DNA from: JBCBWG01 sp964579305
Lineage (GTDB): Bacteria > Pseudomonadota > Alphaproteobacteria > Rhizobiales > Hyphomicrobiaceae
Assembly (NCBI GenBank): GCA_964579305.1
Contig: CAZOGY010000073.1
Coordinates: 1 to 19,026 of the forward strand
Length of the DNA stretch: 19,026 bases
Reading direction: 5' to 3'
Shown: one piece after another, positions 1-8,161 of the stretch
Layout of the letters: every line of letters starts with the position of its first letter
How positions within the stretch are numbered: the first letter of the stretch is position 1
Notes under the pieces: model-generated
Databases searched by the model: none
What the model was told of the DNA's origin: nothing
Seen by the model: only the letters and a program-made list of their open reading frames with translations
Position numbers and translations under genes: made by a program

Positions 1-338
1 GCGGCCCGGCGGTTCCGGTTCTGAGCGGCGGACGGCTTTTTCTTCCGGGCCGAAGCTTTTTTCTTAGTCTTTTTCGGAGCGGCTTTCGGTTTCTTGGCGG
101 CTGCTTTTTTCTTTTTCGGCTTTTGGGCTTTCTTGGAGCCGCTCGGCGCATTATCGGCGCGCTGCCGGTTTCGGCGTTGGCCCTGTCCATCGCCATTGCC
201 GCGACGCCGGGCGCCATTGCCGTTGCCACGCTGCTCGCCGGTCGCGCCGTCCCGCGGTCCACGTTGTGCCTCTGCGATCGATGTGGTCCAGATCAATGCC
301 ATGGTTGCAAACGCCATGGCCAAGACGGCAAGTCTCAT
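1..338 (-). CDS. Secreted basic RG/NG- and Lys/Ala-rich protein, 3' end cut off by the window edge
   Basis: Partial gene: it begins at an ATG at 338 and stays open to the left edge, giving about 112 residues without a stop. Residues 1-24 form a typical signal peptide (basic start MRLAVL, hydrophobic core, IAEA before QRG), so the protein is predicted to be exported. Residues ~25-65 are rich in Gly, Arg, Asn and Gln (GEQRGNGNG, GQGQRRNRQ); residues ~70-105 are mostly Lys, Ala and Pro, like histone H1 tails. A GGGAGA ribosome-binding site lies 6-7 bases before the ATG. It is clearly paralogous to the next gene on the same strand (546-1205): both share AEAQRG after the signal peptide, GEQR, GNG and GQGQRRNRQ, and both have the same GGGAGACA leader. 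By analogy the missing 3' part may encode a PepSY-like domain. The function is unknown. Confidence 0.75.
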   Translation of the reverse strand, partial: MRLAVLAMAFATMALIWTTSIAEAQRGPRDGATGEQRGNGNGARRRGNGDGQGQRRNRQRADNAPSGSKKAQKPKKKKAAAKKPKAAPKKTKKKASARKKKPSAAQNRNRRA

Positions 339-396
339 TGGTGTCTCCCAGTTTCCAGTCACACTGGCCCTGATTCGAGATCTGGCAGAATACCCC

Positions 397-422
397 TGAA
401 CCGCAATTGATTGATCGGTTCA
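397..422. promoter_or_regulatory. Inverted repeat TGAACCG-N12-CGGTTCA upstream of the partial secreted gene
   Basis: Perfect 7-bp arms at 397-403 and 416-422 with a 12-base AT-rich spacer. It sits about 60-85 bases upstream of the ATG at 338, where an operator or promoter-proximal hairpin would lie. No regulator is identified; the role is inferred from position only. Confidence 0.3.
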
Positions 423-467
423 CGGCGCATTCACACCATGGCATCGGCAAGTCGCGTCCAAACGCAA

Positions 468-493
468 GCCACCGTGCAGCATGACACGGTGGC
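468..493 (-). terminator. Stem-loop downstream of the 546-1205 gene
   Basis: Perfect 9-bp inverted repeat GCCACCGTG (468-476) / CACGGTGGC (485-493) with an 8-base loop, 53 bases past the stop codon of the gene ending at 546. Downstream on the - strand the sequence is only mildly T-rich, so it may be a weak intrinsic terminator or an mRNA 3'-end stabiliser. Confidence 0.4.
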
Positions 494-545
494 CGCCTTT
501 GGCGAGGTGACCAAACCGACGCGCGTGCGGCGGCTTGAGAGGCTT

Positions 546-1205
546 TTAGCGCGCAGCAGTACGGCGCAGGATCTGGCCGCTGCAGGCATCGACCATGACA
601 ATGTACGGGCGCCCATTGAGATACGCGGCGACGGAGTAAGCGCGCCCTCTGATCCCAACATTCACAATGCGAAAACCGCGGCTGGTCAGACCGATACGAA
701 TGCGATTGCGCTGAACGCAACCTGCCGTGCCGAACGGACGGCCTGGGAACCCGGCGGTGAAACCGCGTGCGTTGGGGCGGAAACGGGCCGGCAAAGCACG
801 CTTGCGCCGCGGAACTGCACGACGTCTGGCCGCTGCGCGCCGTTTGCGTTCTGCGGCTTTCCGCTTGGCCGCGGCACGTTTGCGCGCAGCCGCTTTCCGC
901 TTGGCCGCAGCTTTCTTTTTCTCGGCGTCCGCCTTGGCTTGATCGGCCTGACGATTGCTCCGGTTGTCAGAGCCTTGCTGATTGCCAGCGTTCTGTTGGT
1001 TGCGACCCTGACCATTGCCACCTTGGCCTTGCCGATTGCGACGCTGTCCTTGGCCCTGGCCTTGACGCTGCCGGTTCGCGCGCCCAGCACCGTTGCCCTG
1101 CCGCTGTTCACCATTCGCGCCTTGGCCACGCTGTGCCTCAGCGGCGGGCGTGACGATTAACATTGCGCCGAACACCATGCTCAGCGCGAGTGCAAAGAGT
1201 TTCAT
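546..1205 (-). CDS. Secreted, highly basic protein with Lys/Arg-Ala histone-like segment and PepSY-like C-terminus
   Basis: 219 residues. Residues 1-24 are a signal peptide ending AAEA|QRG. Residues ~25-90 are low-complexity Gly/Gln/Asn/Arg (QGQGQGQRRNRQGQGG). Residues ~95-137 repeat the pattern AAAKRKAAARKR, with about half the residues Lys or Arg, resembling histone H1 or HC1/HC2-type tails. Residues ~138-219 form the only compact part, ending YSVAAYLNGRPYIVMVDACSG followed by QILRR. That resembles the strand-turn-strand plus (V/I)DA.TG.I signature of PepSY-type domains; Cys163 and Cys208 could pair. A GGGGAGA site sits 6 bases before the ATG. The adjacent paralogue (1-338) suggests tandem duplication. 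What is seen is export, high charge and the terminal domain; DNA, RNA, polyanion or cell-wall binding would be inference. A plus-strand open frame covers most of it, but the signal peptide and ribosome site support this strand. Confidence 0.8.
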   Translation of the reverse strand: MKLFALALSMVFGAMLIVTPAAEAQRGQGANGEQRQGNGAGRANRQRQGQGQGQRRNRQGQGGNGQGRNQQNAGNQQGSDNRSNRQADQAKADAEKKKAAAKRKAAARKRAAAKRKAAERKRRAAARRRAVPRRKRALPARFRPNARGFTAGFPGRPFGTAGCVQRNRIRIGLTSRGFRIVNVGIRGRAYSVAAYLNGRPYIVMVDACSGQILRRTAAR

Positions 1206-1409
1206 GCCTGTCTCCCCAACAAATCCAGCGGCTCACGCTTGCGGCGATTGCTTGAATACAAGCTGAGCCCGACATTCAGCACGCGTTCATAGCGCGGACA
1301 TCGCACACCAGTGGTCACAACCTCGTGGCGTCATGACCATGGTGGAATGACGGCAGATCCGCTTGGGTTTCCAGCGCTGAATGTGAGCGGCGCTGAAGGG
1401 AGCTAACCC
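1206..1409. other. Intergenic region upstream of the secreted basic protein, downstream of glpX
   Basis: 204 non-coding bases holding the promoter region of the 546-1205 gene. A short palindrome GCTTG-AATA-CAAGC (1250-1263) lies 45-58 bases upstream of that gene's ATG and could be an operator. Closer to glpX, CAGCGC/GCGCTG arms (about 1372-1395) form a weak stem. No clear -35/-10 pair was found. Confidence 0.35.
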
Positions 1410-2390
1410 CTACAGTTTTTTGCGAAAATTCCGGTAGGTGGTCTTCACGCGCCGGACGGTCCCGGTCCGCGCCCGCATAATGACCGTTTCGGTTTCGGCA
1501 AAATCCCCACGGAAGTGCACACCCGAAAGAAGAGAGCCGTCCGTCACGCCCGACGCTGCAAAAATCACGTCACCGGACGCCATTTCCTCAATCGTGTACT
1601 TCTTGGCGACATCAGCGCCCATGCGCTCAGACCGCGCGCGCTCTTCGTCATTGGCGGGAAGAAGCCGCCCCTGCATCTGCCCGCCAATGCACCGCAGCGC
1701 GGCAGCCGCAAGCACGCCTTCAGGCGCCCCGCCCGAGCCCAGATAAATGTCGACGCCCGTTTGCTCGCTGTCCGTTGTCCAGATCACGCCGGCAATGTCA
1801 CCGTCCGGGATAAGTTGCACAGACGCGCCCGCAGCGCGCACGGCAGCGATGATTTCGGCATGGCGCGGCCGCTCAAGAATACAGGCAGCAACTTCCGAGA
1901 CCGGCTTGCCTTTGGCTTCGGCAATGGCGTGGATGTTGTCGACCACGGGCCGGTCAAGGTCGACGACACCGTCCGGCAGGCCGGGCCCGACCGCGATCTT
2001 TTCCATATAGATGTCGGGCGCATGCAGCAGGCCACCGCGCTCGGCAATCGCGAGCACGGCAAGCGCATTCGGCATGTTCTTGGCACAAATCGACGTGCCC
2101 TCGAGCGGGTCGACCGCAATGTCGACCTCTGGGCCCTGGCCGGTCCCGACCTCTTCGCCAATGTAGAGCATTGGCGCTTCGTCCATCTCACCTTCGCCGA
2201 TCACGACGCGGCCGCGAATGTTAATCCGGCCCAATTCGCGACGCATGGCGTCGACTGCGGCCTGATCGGCGCCTTTAACGTCGCCGCGCCCGCGCAGCCG
2301 CGCACACGCGATCGCCGCCGCCTCCGTCACGCGGCCCACTTCCATGACGAGCATGCGGTTCAATTCATTCGTCGGCGTCACGTCGCTCAT
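1410..2390 (-). CDS. glpX: Fructose-1,6-bisphosphatase, class II (GlpX)
   Basis: 326 residues, the usual GlpX length. It hydrolyses fructose 1,6-bisphosphate to fructose 6-phosphate in gluconeogenesis and sugar-phosphate cycling in the cytoplasm; related proteins in some bacteria also act on sedoheptulose 1,7-bisphosphate. Family signatures visible are VIGEGEMDEAPML (residues 63-75) and the metal/phosphate-binding DPLEGTSICAKN (94-105), equivalent to DPIEGT of E. coli GlpX. The ATG at 2390 is preceded by GAGGAG about 9 bases upstream. The hom stop codon lies 37 bases upstream, so the two are probably cotranscribed. In many Rhizobiales recJ follows this gene; here the next gene is the secreted basic protein. 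Confidence 0.96.
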   Translation of the reverse strand: MSDVTPTNELNRMLVMEVGRVTEAAAIACARLRGRGDVKGADQAAVDAMRRELGRINIRGRVVIGEGEMDEAPMLYIGEEVGTGQGPEVDIAVDPLEGTSICAKNMPNALAVLAIAERGGLLHAPDIYMEKIAVGPGLPDGVVDLDRPVVDNIHAIAEAKGKPVSEVAACILERPRHAEIIAAVRAAGASVQLIPDGDIAGVIWTTDSEQTGVDIYLGSGGAPEGVLAAAALRCIGGQMQGRLLPANDEERARSERMGADVAKKYTIEEMASGDVIFAASGVTDGSLLSGVHFRGDFAETETVIMRARTGTVRRVKTTYRNFRKKL

Positions 2391-2427
2391 GGCCGCAGCT
2401 CCTCAATCATGATGGGCGCCGAGCAGT

Positions 2428-3753
2428 CTACAACTGCTCGATCCGAATCACCTGCGCCGCTTCTGCCATGATCCCGCCATCCGCTTCAATTGCCGAGAGT
2501 GCGGATCTTAAACGCGCCTCTTGCGTCGTGTGAGTGATCAACACGAGCGCAGTTTGTTGCCCCGGCTCCGGCGTGTCGGTTGTTCCTGGCAGGACGCTTG
2601 CCGGGCGGCGCTGCACGATACTCTCAAGCGACACATCCTGGTCCGCCATCGCGCCGCAAATTTTTGCCATGACGCCGGGGCGGTCGTAGACGGCCATGCG
2701 CACGTAAAACGCACCACGGTGCGTGCCCTCAGGCGCCGGCAGCGCGGCCGCCAATTGACTGGCGGGGATGATGAAAGGCGGCGTCGCCGGCCCGCGCGCC
2801 ACATCGAGCATGTCGCTCACAACCGCAGATGCCGTCGCGCCCGCCCCCGCGCCAGGACCGACCAGCAATAGATCACCCACCGCATGCCCGTTAACGGCAA
2901 CGGCATTTGTCACGCCTGAAACTTCTGCAATCGCGGAATGCTTGGCTACCATCGCCGGATGCACGCGCTGTTCGATCCCCGCATCCGTCTTCAACGCGAC
3001 GCCCAGCAACTTGATGCGGTAGCCCAACGCATCCGCCGCCTCGATATCAGCCGGCGTGATCGCCTCGATCCCTTCCAGACTGACAAGGTCAAAGTCTGCG
3101 CGGGTCCCAAACGCAAGGCTGGTCAGCAACGCCAACTTATGCGCCGCATCATGCCCGCCGATATCAAACGTCGGGTCGGCTTCCGCATACCCCAGCGCCT
3201 GCGCTTCAGCCAGCACATCACCAAACCGCCGCCCCTCCTCCTGCATCTTTGTCAGGATGAAGTTGCAGGTGCCGTTGAGGATGCCGTAGACGCGCGAGAT
3301 TTCGTTGCCGGCAAGGGCTTCGCGAATGGTCTTGATAATCGGGATACCGCCGGCGACGGCCGCTTCAAAACCAAGCGCGACACCGTTGGATTCAGCCCGC
3401 TCCGCCAGCGCCGGTCCGTGCCTGGCAAGCAATGCCTTATTGGCCGTCACCACCGGACGCCCGGCGTCAATGGCCGCTTCGACAGCCGCCTTGGCAACAC
3501 CGTCAGCCCCGCCAATCAGCTCAATGAACAGGTCGATATCCTGACTGCGGGCCAGCGCGACCGGATCGTCGAACCATTGCACCTGACTGAGGTCAACGCC
3601 GCGATCTTTCGATCGGTCCCGCGCGCAAACGCCGGCGATCTCAAACGTGATGCCCAACCCCTCGCGAAACGCCGCAGCCCGCTGCTCAAGGAGTTGCAGC
3701 ACCCCTGCGCCAACGGTGCCTAGGCCTGCGACAGCGACCCGTATCGTCTTCAT
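2428..3753 (-). CDS. hom: Homoserine dehydrogenase
   Basis: 441 residues, normal for the bacterial monofunctional ACT-containing form. It reduces aspartate semialdehyde to homoserine with NAD(P)H, the branch point to threonine and methionine, in the cytoplasm. The N-terminal Rossmann motif is GLGTVGAG (residues 10-17). VTANKALLA contains Lys106. The catalytic domain includes NGTCNFILT (160-168) and GYAEADPTFD followed by DAAHK (Lys206), the family's catalytic and substrate-binding block. A C-terminal ACT domain (~348-430, FYVRMAVYDRPGVMAKI) is the usual site of threonine feedback; it holds a Pro/Thr-rich loop at about 385-400. AGGA precedes the ATG by about 9 bases. It lies 107 bases after an aminotransferase and 37 before glpX, on the same strand. 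MetY in this window uses the O-acylated product of homoserine. Confidence 0.97.
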   Translation of the reverse strand: MKTIRVAVAGLGTVGAGVLQLLEQRAAAFREGLGITFEIAGVCARDRSKDRGVDLSQVQWFDDPVALARSQDIDLFIELIGGADGVAKAAVEAAIDAGRPVVTANKALLARHGPALAERAESNGVALGFEAAVAGGIPIIKTIREALAGNEISRVYGILNGTCNFILTKMQEEGRRFGDVLAEAQALGYAEADPTFDIGGHDAAHKLALLTSLAFGTRADFDLVSLEGIEAITPADIEAADALGYRIKLLGVALKTDAGIEQRVHPAMVAKHSAIAEVSGVTNAVAVNGHAVGDLLLVGPGAGAGATASAVVSDMLDVARGPATPPFIIPASQLAAALPAPEGTHRGAFYVRMAVYDRPGVMAKICGAMADQDVSLESIVQRRPASVLPGTTDTPEPGQQTALVLITHTTQEARLRSALSAIEADGGIMAEAAQVIRIEQL

Positions 3754-3860
3754 GATCTTTTATCCTGTCTGGGAGCCGACGACCCAACGCACCGATTGCC
3801 AGCGCTTATGATCGACGCTGGACACTGTCCGCAGCGGCTGCCGCGAGCCGTCGGGCCGTA

Positions 3861-5087
3861 TCAGCGGGCCATTGGCTTGACCATGGGAACGACGTTGTCA
3901 AACGTTCCCGGCGATTTCGCCAGGAACCGTTTGATGTTGCGCGCCGCCTGGCGCACGCGGTGCTCGTTCTCAACAAGGGCAATGCGCACATAGCCTTCGC
4001 CGTATTCGCCAAAGCCAAGTCCTGGCGCAACGGCCACGTCGGCCTGCTCAATCAGCAGCTTTGAGAACCCCACCGATCCGATTTCGCGATAGGCCGCGGG
4101 CACGGGCGCCCAGGCAAACATCGTTGCCGGCGGAGAGGGGATCTCCCAGCCTGCGCGCGCGAAACTTTCAATCAGCGTATCGCGCCGCGACTTATAGACC
4201 GCGCGGATCTCATCAACGCAATCTTGCGGGCCGTTCAGTGCCGCCGCCGCAGCGACCTGGATCGGCGTGAAGGCCCCATAGTCGAGATAGGATTTGACCC
4301 GCGCCAAGGCCGCAATCAGACGCTCATTGCCAACCGCAAACCCCATGCGCCAGCCCGGCATCGAATAGGTCTTTGACAGCGATGTGAATTCGACCGTGAC
4401 ATCGACGGCGCCGGGTACCTCCAGAACCGAAGGCGGCGGCACGTCATCAAAGTAGATTTCCGAATAGGCAAGATCCGACAGGATGATGAGGTCCTGGTCC
4501 TTCGCGAGCTTCACAGCGTCGCGGTAAAACGACAGGTCGGCCGTCATCGCGGTCGGGTTCGATGGATAGTTGAGCACCATGGCAATCGGCCGTGGCACCG
4601 TGTGGCGGCACGCACGGCTGACCGCTGCCAAAAACTCATCACCATTGCTGGCCGGCAAATGCCGCGCACTTCCCCCCGAAATCAAGAAGCCGAATTCGTG
4701 GATCGGATAGGTGGGATTGGGCGTCAAAACAACATCGCCAGGCGCGGTGATCGCCTGCGCCATATTGGCGAACCCTTCCTTCGATCCCAGCGTGGCGACG
4801 ATCTGGGTCTCAGCGTTGAGCTTCACCCCGAACCGGCGCTCATAATAGGCGGCCTGAGCGCGCCTAAGACCTGGAATACCTTTCGACGCCGAATAGCGGT
4901 GCACACGCGGTTTTGTGACCGTTTCGACCAGCTTCTCCACGATGTGGGCCGGCGTCTGCATATCGGGATTACCCATGCCCAGATCGATGATATCGGCACC
5001 GGCCGCGCGCGCTCGGGCCTTCAGCGCGTTCACTTCGGCGAACACATAAGGCGGCAGGCGCTTGATGCGGTGCAGATCTTCGATCAC
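3861..5087 (-). CDS. PLP-dependent aminotransferase, class I/II, AlaC-like (alanine/aspartate type)
   Basis: 408 residues, cytoplasmic. The sequence strongly resembles the AlaC/YfdZ group: IKRLPPYVFAEVNALKARAR near the N-terminus, IDLGMGNPDMQTP (34-46), NYPSNPTAMTAD (173-184), SDLAYSEIYFDD (204-215), and the Schiff-base lysine in TSLSKTYSMPGWRMGF (Lys239). Asp205 and Tyr208 are the expected PLP contacts. Members transaminate pyruvate/alanine or related 2-oxo acids with glutamate; the exact substrate cannot be read here, and LL-diaminopimelate aminotransferase-like activity is an alternative label. The start is GTG at 5087, which leaves a short lead before the conserved IKRLPPYVF; AAGGAA lies about 11 bases upstream. 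It is the first gene of the probable aminotransferase-hom-glpX operon. A 20-bp tandem repeat lies 31-70 bases upstream. Confidence 0.92.
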   Translation of the reverse strand: MIEDLHRIKRLPPYVFAEVNALKARARAAGADIIDLGMGNPDMQTPAHIVEKLVETVTKPRVHRYSASKGIPGLRRAQAAYYERRFGVKLNAETQIVATLGSKEGFANMAQAITAPGDVVLTPNPTYPIHEFGFLISGGSARHLPASNGDEFLAAVSRACRHTVPRPIAMVLNYPSNPTAMTADLSFYRDAVKLAKDQDLIILSDLAYSEIYFDDVPPPSVLEVPGAVDVTVEFTSLSKTYSMPGWRMGFAVGNERLIAALARVKSYLDYGAFTPIQVAAAAALNGPQDCVDEIRAVYKSRRDTLIESFARAGWEIPSPPATMFAWAPVPAAYREIGSVGFSKLLIEQADVAVAPGLGFGEYGEGYVRIALVENEHRVRQAARNIKRFLAKSPGTFDNVVPMVKPMAR

Positions 5088-5562
5088 GGCTCAGGGTTCC
5101 TTGGATTAAGCGTCCAGTTTGATGAGATGACGTCGTCTTTGATGAGATGACGTCGTCCCGCGCCACGCGTACCGCACTCATCCGCGAGACATTCATGGCG
5201 CAGAAGGCGACGACTGTGACAGATCACGCCGCAACATACCATTGCGGCGCTCTGTCGGCCCGCTGGCGAAATGACCGCGCTCTCTGTATGACTGTGACAT
5301 GATTGGCGCAGGCTTTCGAGCCGAAACGCGATGGCGCCGCGTCACGGGCGCGATGTCGGACGATCGTCTCAACTGTGGACGCCCACGACGATGTTACGGT
5401 GCGGCAGTCCTCTGAGGCTTTCGCTTGGCGTTGACTCGGATCATTTGCTTTGGCGGATGCCCGCGCAAAGACGTGGCGACCGCCCGCAAGCCTGCAGAAG
5501 AAATCAGTGTGCCCGCGCGTCACCAAACGCCGCGCACAAGACACAGCTTGGACCCTTGGACC
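5088..5562. other. Divergent intergenic region between the aminotransferase and phaC
   Basis: About 475 bases with no gene I can support. It must hold the promoters of the - strand aminotransferase operon and of phaC. It contains the tandem repeat listed separately. A TTGACT at 5431-5436 could be a -35 element for phaC, but no convincing -10 follows. The open frames here have rare starts or no ribosome site and look like GC-rich shadows. Confidence 0.5.
5118..5157. repeat. Perfect 20-bp tandem direct repeat in the aminotransferase promoter region
   Basis: Two identical adjacent copies, 5118-5137 and 5138-5157, of a unit starting TTTGATGAGATGA and ending in GACGTCGTC, which includes the palindrome GACGTC. 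The block lies 31-70 bases upstream of the GTG start at 5087. It could be a doubled regulator site or a recent slippage duplication. Confidence 0.9.
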
Positions 5563-7410
5563 ATGAGCAAGCCAACACGCGCTGCACAATCACAGCCAGC
5601 AGAAACACCCGCTGGGATGGATATGTCGGCCTACCAGGTCCAGGACCCAGAAACCTTCGCCCGCAACATGCTGAAGGTGATGGAGGAGAGCCAAAAGGTG
5701 ATGGGCGGCTTGCTTGACCGCTCAGACGACGAAGTCGGCCCCTATTCCGCCTCGCACGAACTCGTCGAAGCCTCAAAGACGATGGCCGACATCTGGCAAG
5801 TCTGGTTGCAGAACCCCAACCAGCTCGCTGAAGCGCAAGGCGAACTGGCGAGCAGCTATCTCGATTTGTGGCAGTCGACTTTGCGCCGCATGATGGGTGA
5901 GACGGTCGCTCCCGTCGATCAGCCGGACCGCGGCGACAGCCGTTTCAAGGACCCCGACTGGAGCACAAACCCCTATTTCGATTACTGGAAGCAAGCCTAT
6001 TTGATCACCACGCACTGGGCAGAGCGTCTGCTTGATCAGACCGACGGGCTGGACGAAGACACGCGCCACCGTGCCGAATTTCATTTGCGTCTGCTCTCAA
6101 CCGCGCTGTCGCCGTCGAACTTCCCGTTCACCAACCCCGAGGTGGTCCGCGAAACGTTTCGCACCAATGGCGAAAATCTTGTGCAGGGGATCACCAATCT
6201 CGAACGTGACCTGGAAGCGTCCGGGGAACTGTTGAAAATCAGCCAAACCGACGGCACCGCGTTCGAGGTTGGCCGGAACCTCGCAACGACCCCGGGTAAG
6301 GTCGTCTTCCAGAACCCGATCTTCCAGCTGATCCAGTACACGCCGACAACGGAGACGGTCTACCAGACCCCGATTCTGATCGTGCCGCCGTGGATCAACA
6401 AGTTCTATATTCTCGATCTCAATGAGCAAAAGTCCTTCGTGAAATACCTCGTGGGCCAGGGTTTCACCGTGTTCTTGATGTCCTGGGTCAATCCCGGCCC
6501 GGAACTGCGCGACACCACCTTCCAGGACTATATGCAGATCGGTGTCCTGACGGCCGCTGAACAAGTGCGTGCCGAAACCGGCCAGGATCGCTGCCACACG
6601 CTTGGCTATTGTGTCGGCGGGACGCTACTTGCCTCCACACTCGCCTACCAAGCCTCAAAGGGCGAAGATACGTTTGCGTCTGCGACCTTCCTGACAACCC
6701 AGGTGGACTTTGAGCACGCGGGCGACCTCAAGATCTTCACCGACGAGGCACAGCTTTCCGCGCTCGAAGACCTGATGGACGAGCGCGGTTATCTGGATGG
6801 CTCGCGCATGGCCACCGTCTTCAATATGATGCGGCCGCGCGACCTGATCTGGCCCTACATCGTCAACAACTACATGCTCGGCAAGACGCCAATTCCGTTC
6901 GACCTGCTGTACTGGAACCAGGATTCAACGCGGATGCCGGCTGCCAACCACAAGTTCTATTTGCGGAAATTCTACCACGATAACCTGCTGGGCCGCGGCG
7001 AGCTTTATCTGGGCGGCGAACGCCTCGACCTCGGCAAGATCACGGTTCCGGTCTATGACCTTGCAGCGCGCGAAGATCATATTGCGCCGGCAGTCTCCGT
7101 CTACGCGGGTGCAGGGTTGTTCGGCGGACCGGTCGAATATGTGCTGGCCGGCTCCGGCCACATCGCAGGCGTGATTAACCCGCCAAACCCAGACAGACCG
7201 AAATATCAATATTGGACGAACGATGATCGTCCCGCACGGCTTGACGAGTTCATCGCAACCGCAACCGAGCACGCTGGCTCGTGGTGGCCGCACTGGATCA
7301 ACTGGCTATCGCAAAAGTCCGGCGAGCAGGTCCGTGCCCGCGCGCCCGGTAGCAACGTACTGTCCCAAATCGAAGACGCGCCCGGCAGCTACGTCAAACT
7401 CCGGCATTGA
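5563..7410 (+). CDS. phaC: Class I poly(3-hydroxyalkanoate) synthase
   Basis: 615 residues from the chosen ATG. It polymerises (R)-3-hydroxyacyl-CoA, chiefly 3-hydroxybutyryl-CoA, into PHA on granule surfaces. The alpha/beta-hydrolase core holds the lipase-like box GYCVGG with nucleophile Cys350, the catalytic Asp505 in AAREDHIAP and His533 in AGSGHIAGVINPP, so the triad is intact. The N-terminal domain (~1-200) carries WSTNPYFDYWKQAYL, typical of class I enzymes. Length fits the class. The frame is open upstream to a TTG at 5425, but that 46-residue extension is not PhaC-like; an ATG at 5617 (597 residues) is a possible alternative. No strong ribosome site precedes either. No phaA, phaB, phaR or phasin gene is in the window, so it stands alone, convergent with the pentapeptide-repeat gene. 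Confidence 0.96.
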   Translation: MSKPTRAAQSQPAETPAGMDMSAYQVQDPETFARNMLKVMEESQKVMGGLLDRSDDEVGPYSASHELVEASKTMADIWQVWLQNPNQLAEAQGELASSYLDLWQSTLRRMMGETVAPVDQPDRGDSRFKDPDWSTNPYFDYWKQAYLITTHWAERLLDQTDGLDEDTRHRAEFHLRLLSTALSPSNFPFTNPEVVRETFRTNGENLVQGITNLERDLEASGELLKISQTDGTAFEVGRNLATTPGKVVFQNPIFQLIQYTPTTETVYQTPILIVPPWINKFYILDLNEQKSFVKYLVGQGFTVFLMSWVNPGPELRDTTFQDYMQIGVLTAAEQVRAETGQDRCHTLGYCVGGTLLASTLAYQASKGEDTFASATFLTTQVDFEHAGDLKIFTDEAQLSALEDLMDERGYLDGSRMATVFNMMRPRDLIWPYIVNNYMLGKTPIPFDLLYWNQDSTRMPAANHKFYLRKFYHDNLLGRGELYLGGERLDLGKITVPVYDLAAREDHIAPAVSVYAGAGLFGGPVEYVLAGSGHIAGVINPPNPDRPKYQYWTNDDRPARLDEFIATATEHAGSWWPHWINWLSQKSGEQVRARAPGSNVLSQIEDAPGSYVKLRH

Positions 7411-7417
7411 AGCTCGT

Positions 7418-7431
7418 CCGATTTCGATCGG
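7418..7431. terminator. Small TTCG-loop hairpin between the phaC and pentapeptide genes
   Basis: CCGAT-TTCG-ATCGG, a 5-bp stem with a stable TTCG loop, 8 bases after the phaC stop in a 53-base convergent gap. There is no T-run, so termination is only inferred from position. Confidence 0.3.
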
Positions 7432-7463
7432 TTCGGCTGATCTGAAGAATGCAGCCTGAGGCC

Positions 7464-8150
7464 CTAAGCACCCTCGCACGGCCATTGCGCTGGCGTGTCG
7501 ATACCAGAAGGCAGCTTCGTCGACGCATCACCGCAGGCGATCGCGAGTTGGTCCATCGTCAGGCCATCGGCTGCCGACAAGTCGACGCCCGTCAGGACTG
7601 CGCGATAAAGATATGCGCCGGCAAGATCAGTTCGATCGAAAGATGCCCCCCTGAGGTCAGCGCGTGCAAAGTTTGTATACTGCGCGCGCGCACCGTCGAG
7701 CCGCGCATCCCGCAAATCCGCGCGCGAAAGTTGCGCGCCCTGCAGTTTTGCCCCGCGCAAATCGACCGACCGCATTTCCGCGCGAAAAAAGTCAGACTTC
7801 TCAAGGCTGGCCGCTTGAAGGCTTGCACCGCGGAAATATCCACGGATCGCCATCACGCCGGACAAATCGGCCCGGTCAAGCTTGGCTTCGCGCAGAACAG
7901 TGCGCGTCAGGTTGGCTTTGACCAGCTTGGCACCAATAAGCGTCGCGCCCTTAAAATTGGTTCGCGAAACATCGGCCCGCGTGAGATCGGCGCCGGTCAA
8001 ATCTCGGCCCACAAGATACTTCGCCACTTTTTGGCAACGCGACCAATCCGTGCCAGGTCCTGGCGCATCGTGGCAAGCCGCCTGCGCCAAGCCTCCAGAC
8101 AAAAGCATGGCGGCCGAAAGACAAAGCCCAAGACAGAAACCGCGCAGCAT
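7464..8150 (-). CDS. Secreted pentapeptide-repeat protein
   Basis: 228 residues from the ATG at 8150; the frame is open further upstream but that part overlaps the preceding gene. Residues 1-25 are a signal peptide (LLSGGLAQA|AC). A short Cys-containing cap follows (CHDAPGPGTDWSRC, residues 26-39). Residues ~48-193 are about 28 tandem pentapeptides of the A(D/N/K)Lxx type (LTGADLTRADVSRTNFKGAT), expected to fold as a right-handed quadrilateral beta helix. The C-terminal tail (DGLTMDQLAIACGD, ending PAQWPC) is a form I have seen on other alphaproteobacterial pentapeptide proteins; four Cys in the mature chain could make disulfides in the periplasm. A GAGGG site overlaps the upstream gene's stop region and the ATG follows that stop by 11 bases, so translation is probably coupled to the 8162-9517 membrane protein. 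The function is unknown. Confidence 0.88.
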   Translation of the reverse strand: MLRGFCLGLCLSAAMLLSGGLAQAACHDAPGPGTDWSRCQKVAKYLVGRDLTGADLTRADVSRTNFKGATLIGAKLVKANLTRTVLREAKLDRADLSGVMAIRGYFRGASLQAASLEKSDFFRAEMRSVDLRGAKLQGAQLSRADLRDARLDGARAQYTNFARADLRGASFDRTDLAGAYLYRAVLTGVDLSAADGLTMDQLAIACGDASTKLPSGIDTPAQWPCEGA

Positions 8151-8161
8151 GACCTGAACCC

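Noticed and set aside
411..1160. Plus-strand open frame of 249 codons opposite the secreted basic protein
   Set aside because: It is a by-product of the low-complexity GC-rich gene on the - strand, which has a signal peptide and a ribosome-binding site; the plus-strand product has no recognisable domain.
1515..2471. 318-codon plus-strand frame opposite glpX
   Set aside because: glpX on the - strand carries full family motifs; the antisense frame is a codon-bias shadow.
5224..5589. 121-codon - strand frame between the aminotransferase and phaC
   Set aside because: No ribosome-binding site, no recognisable motif, and it overlaps the phaC start.
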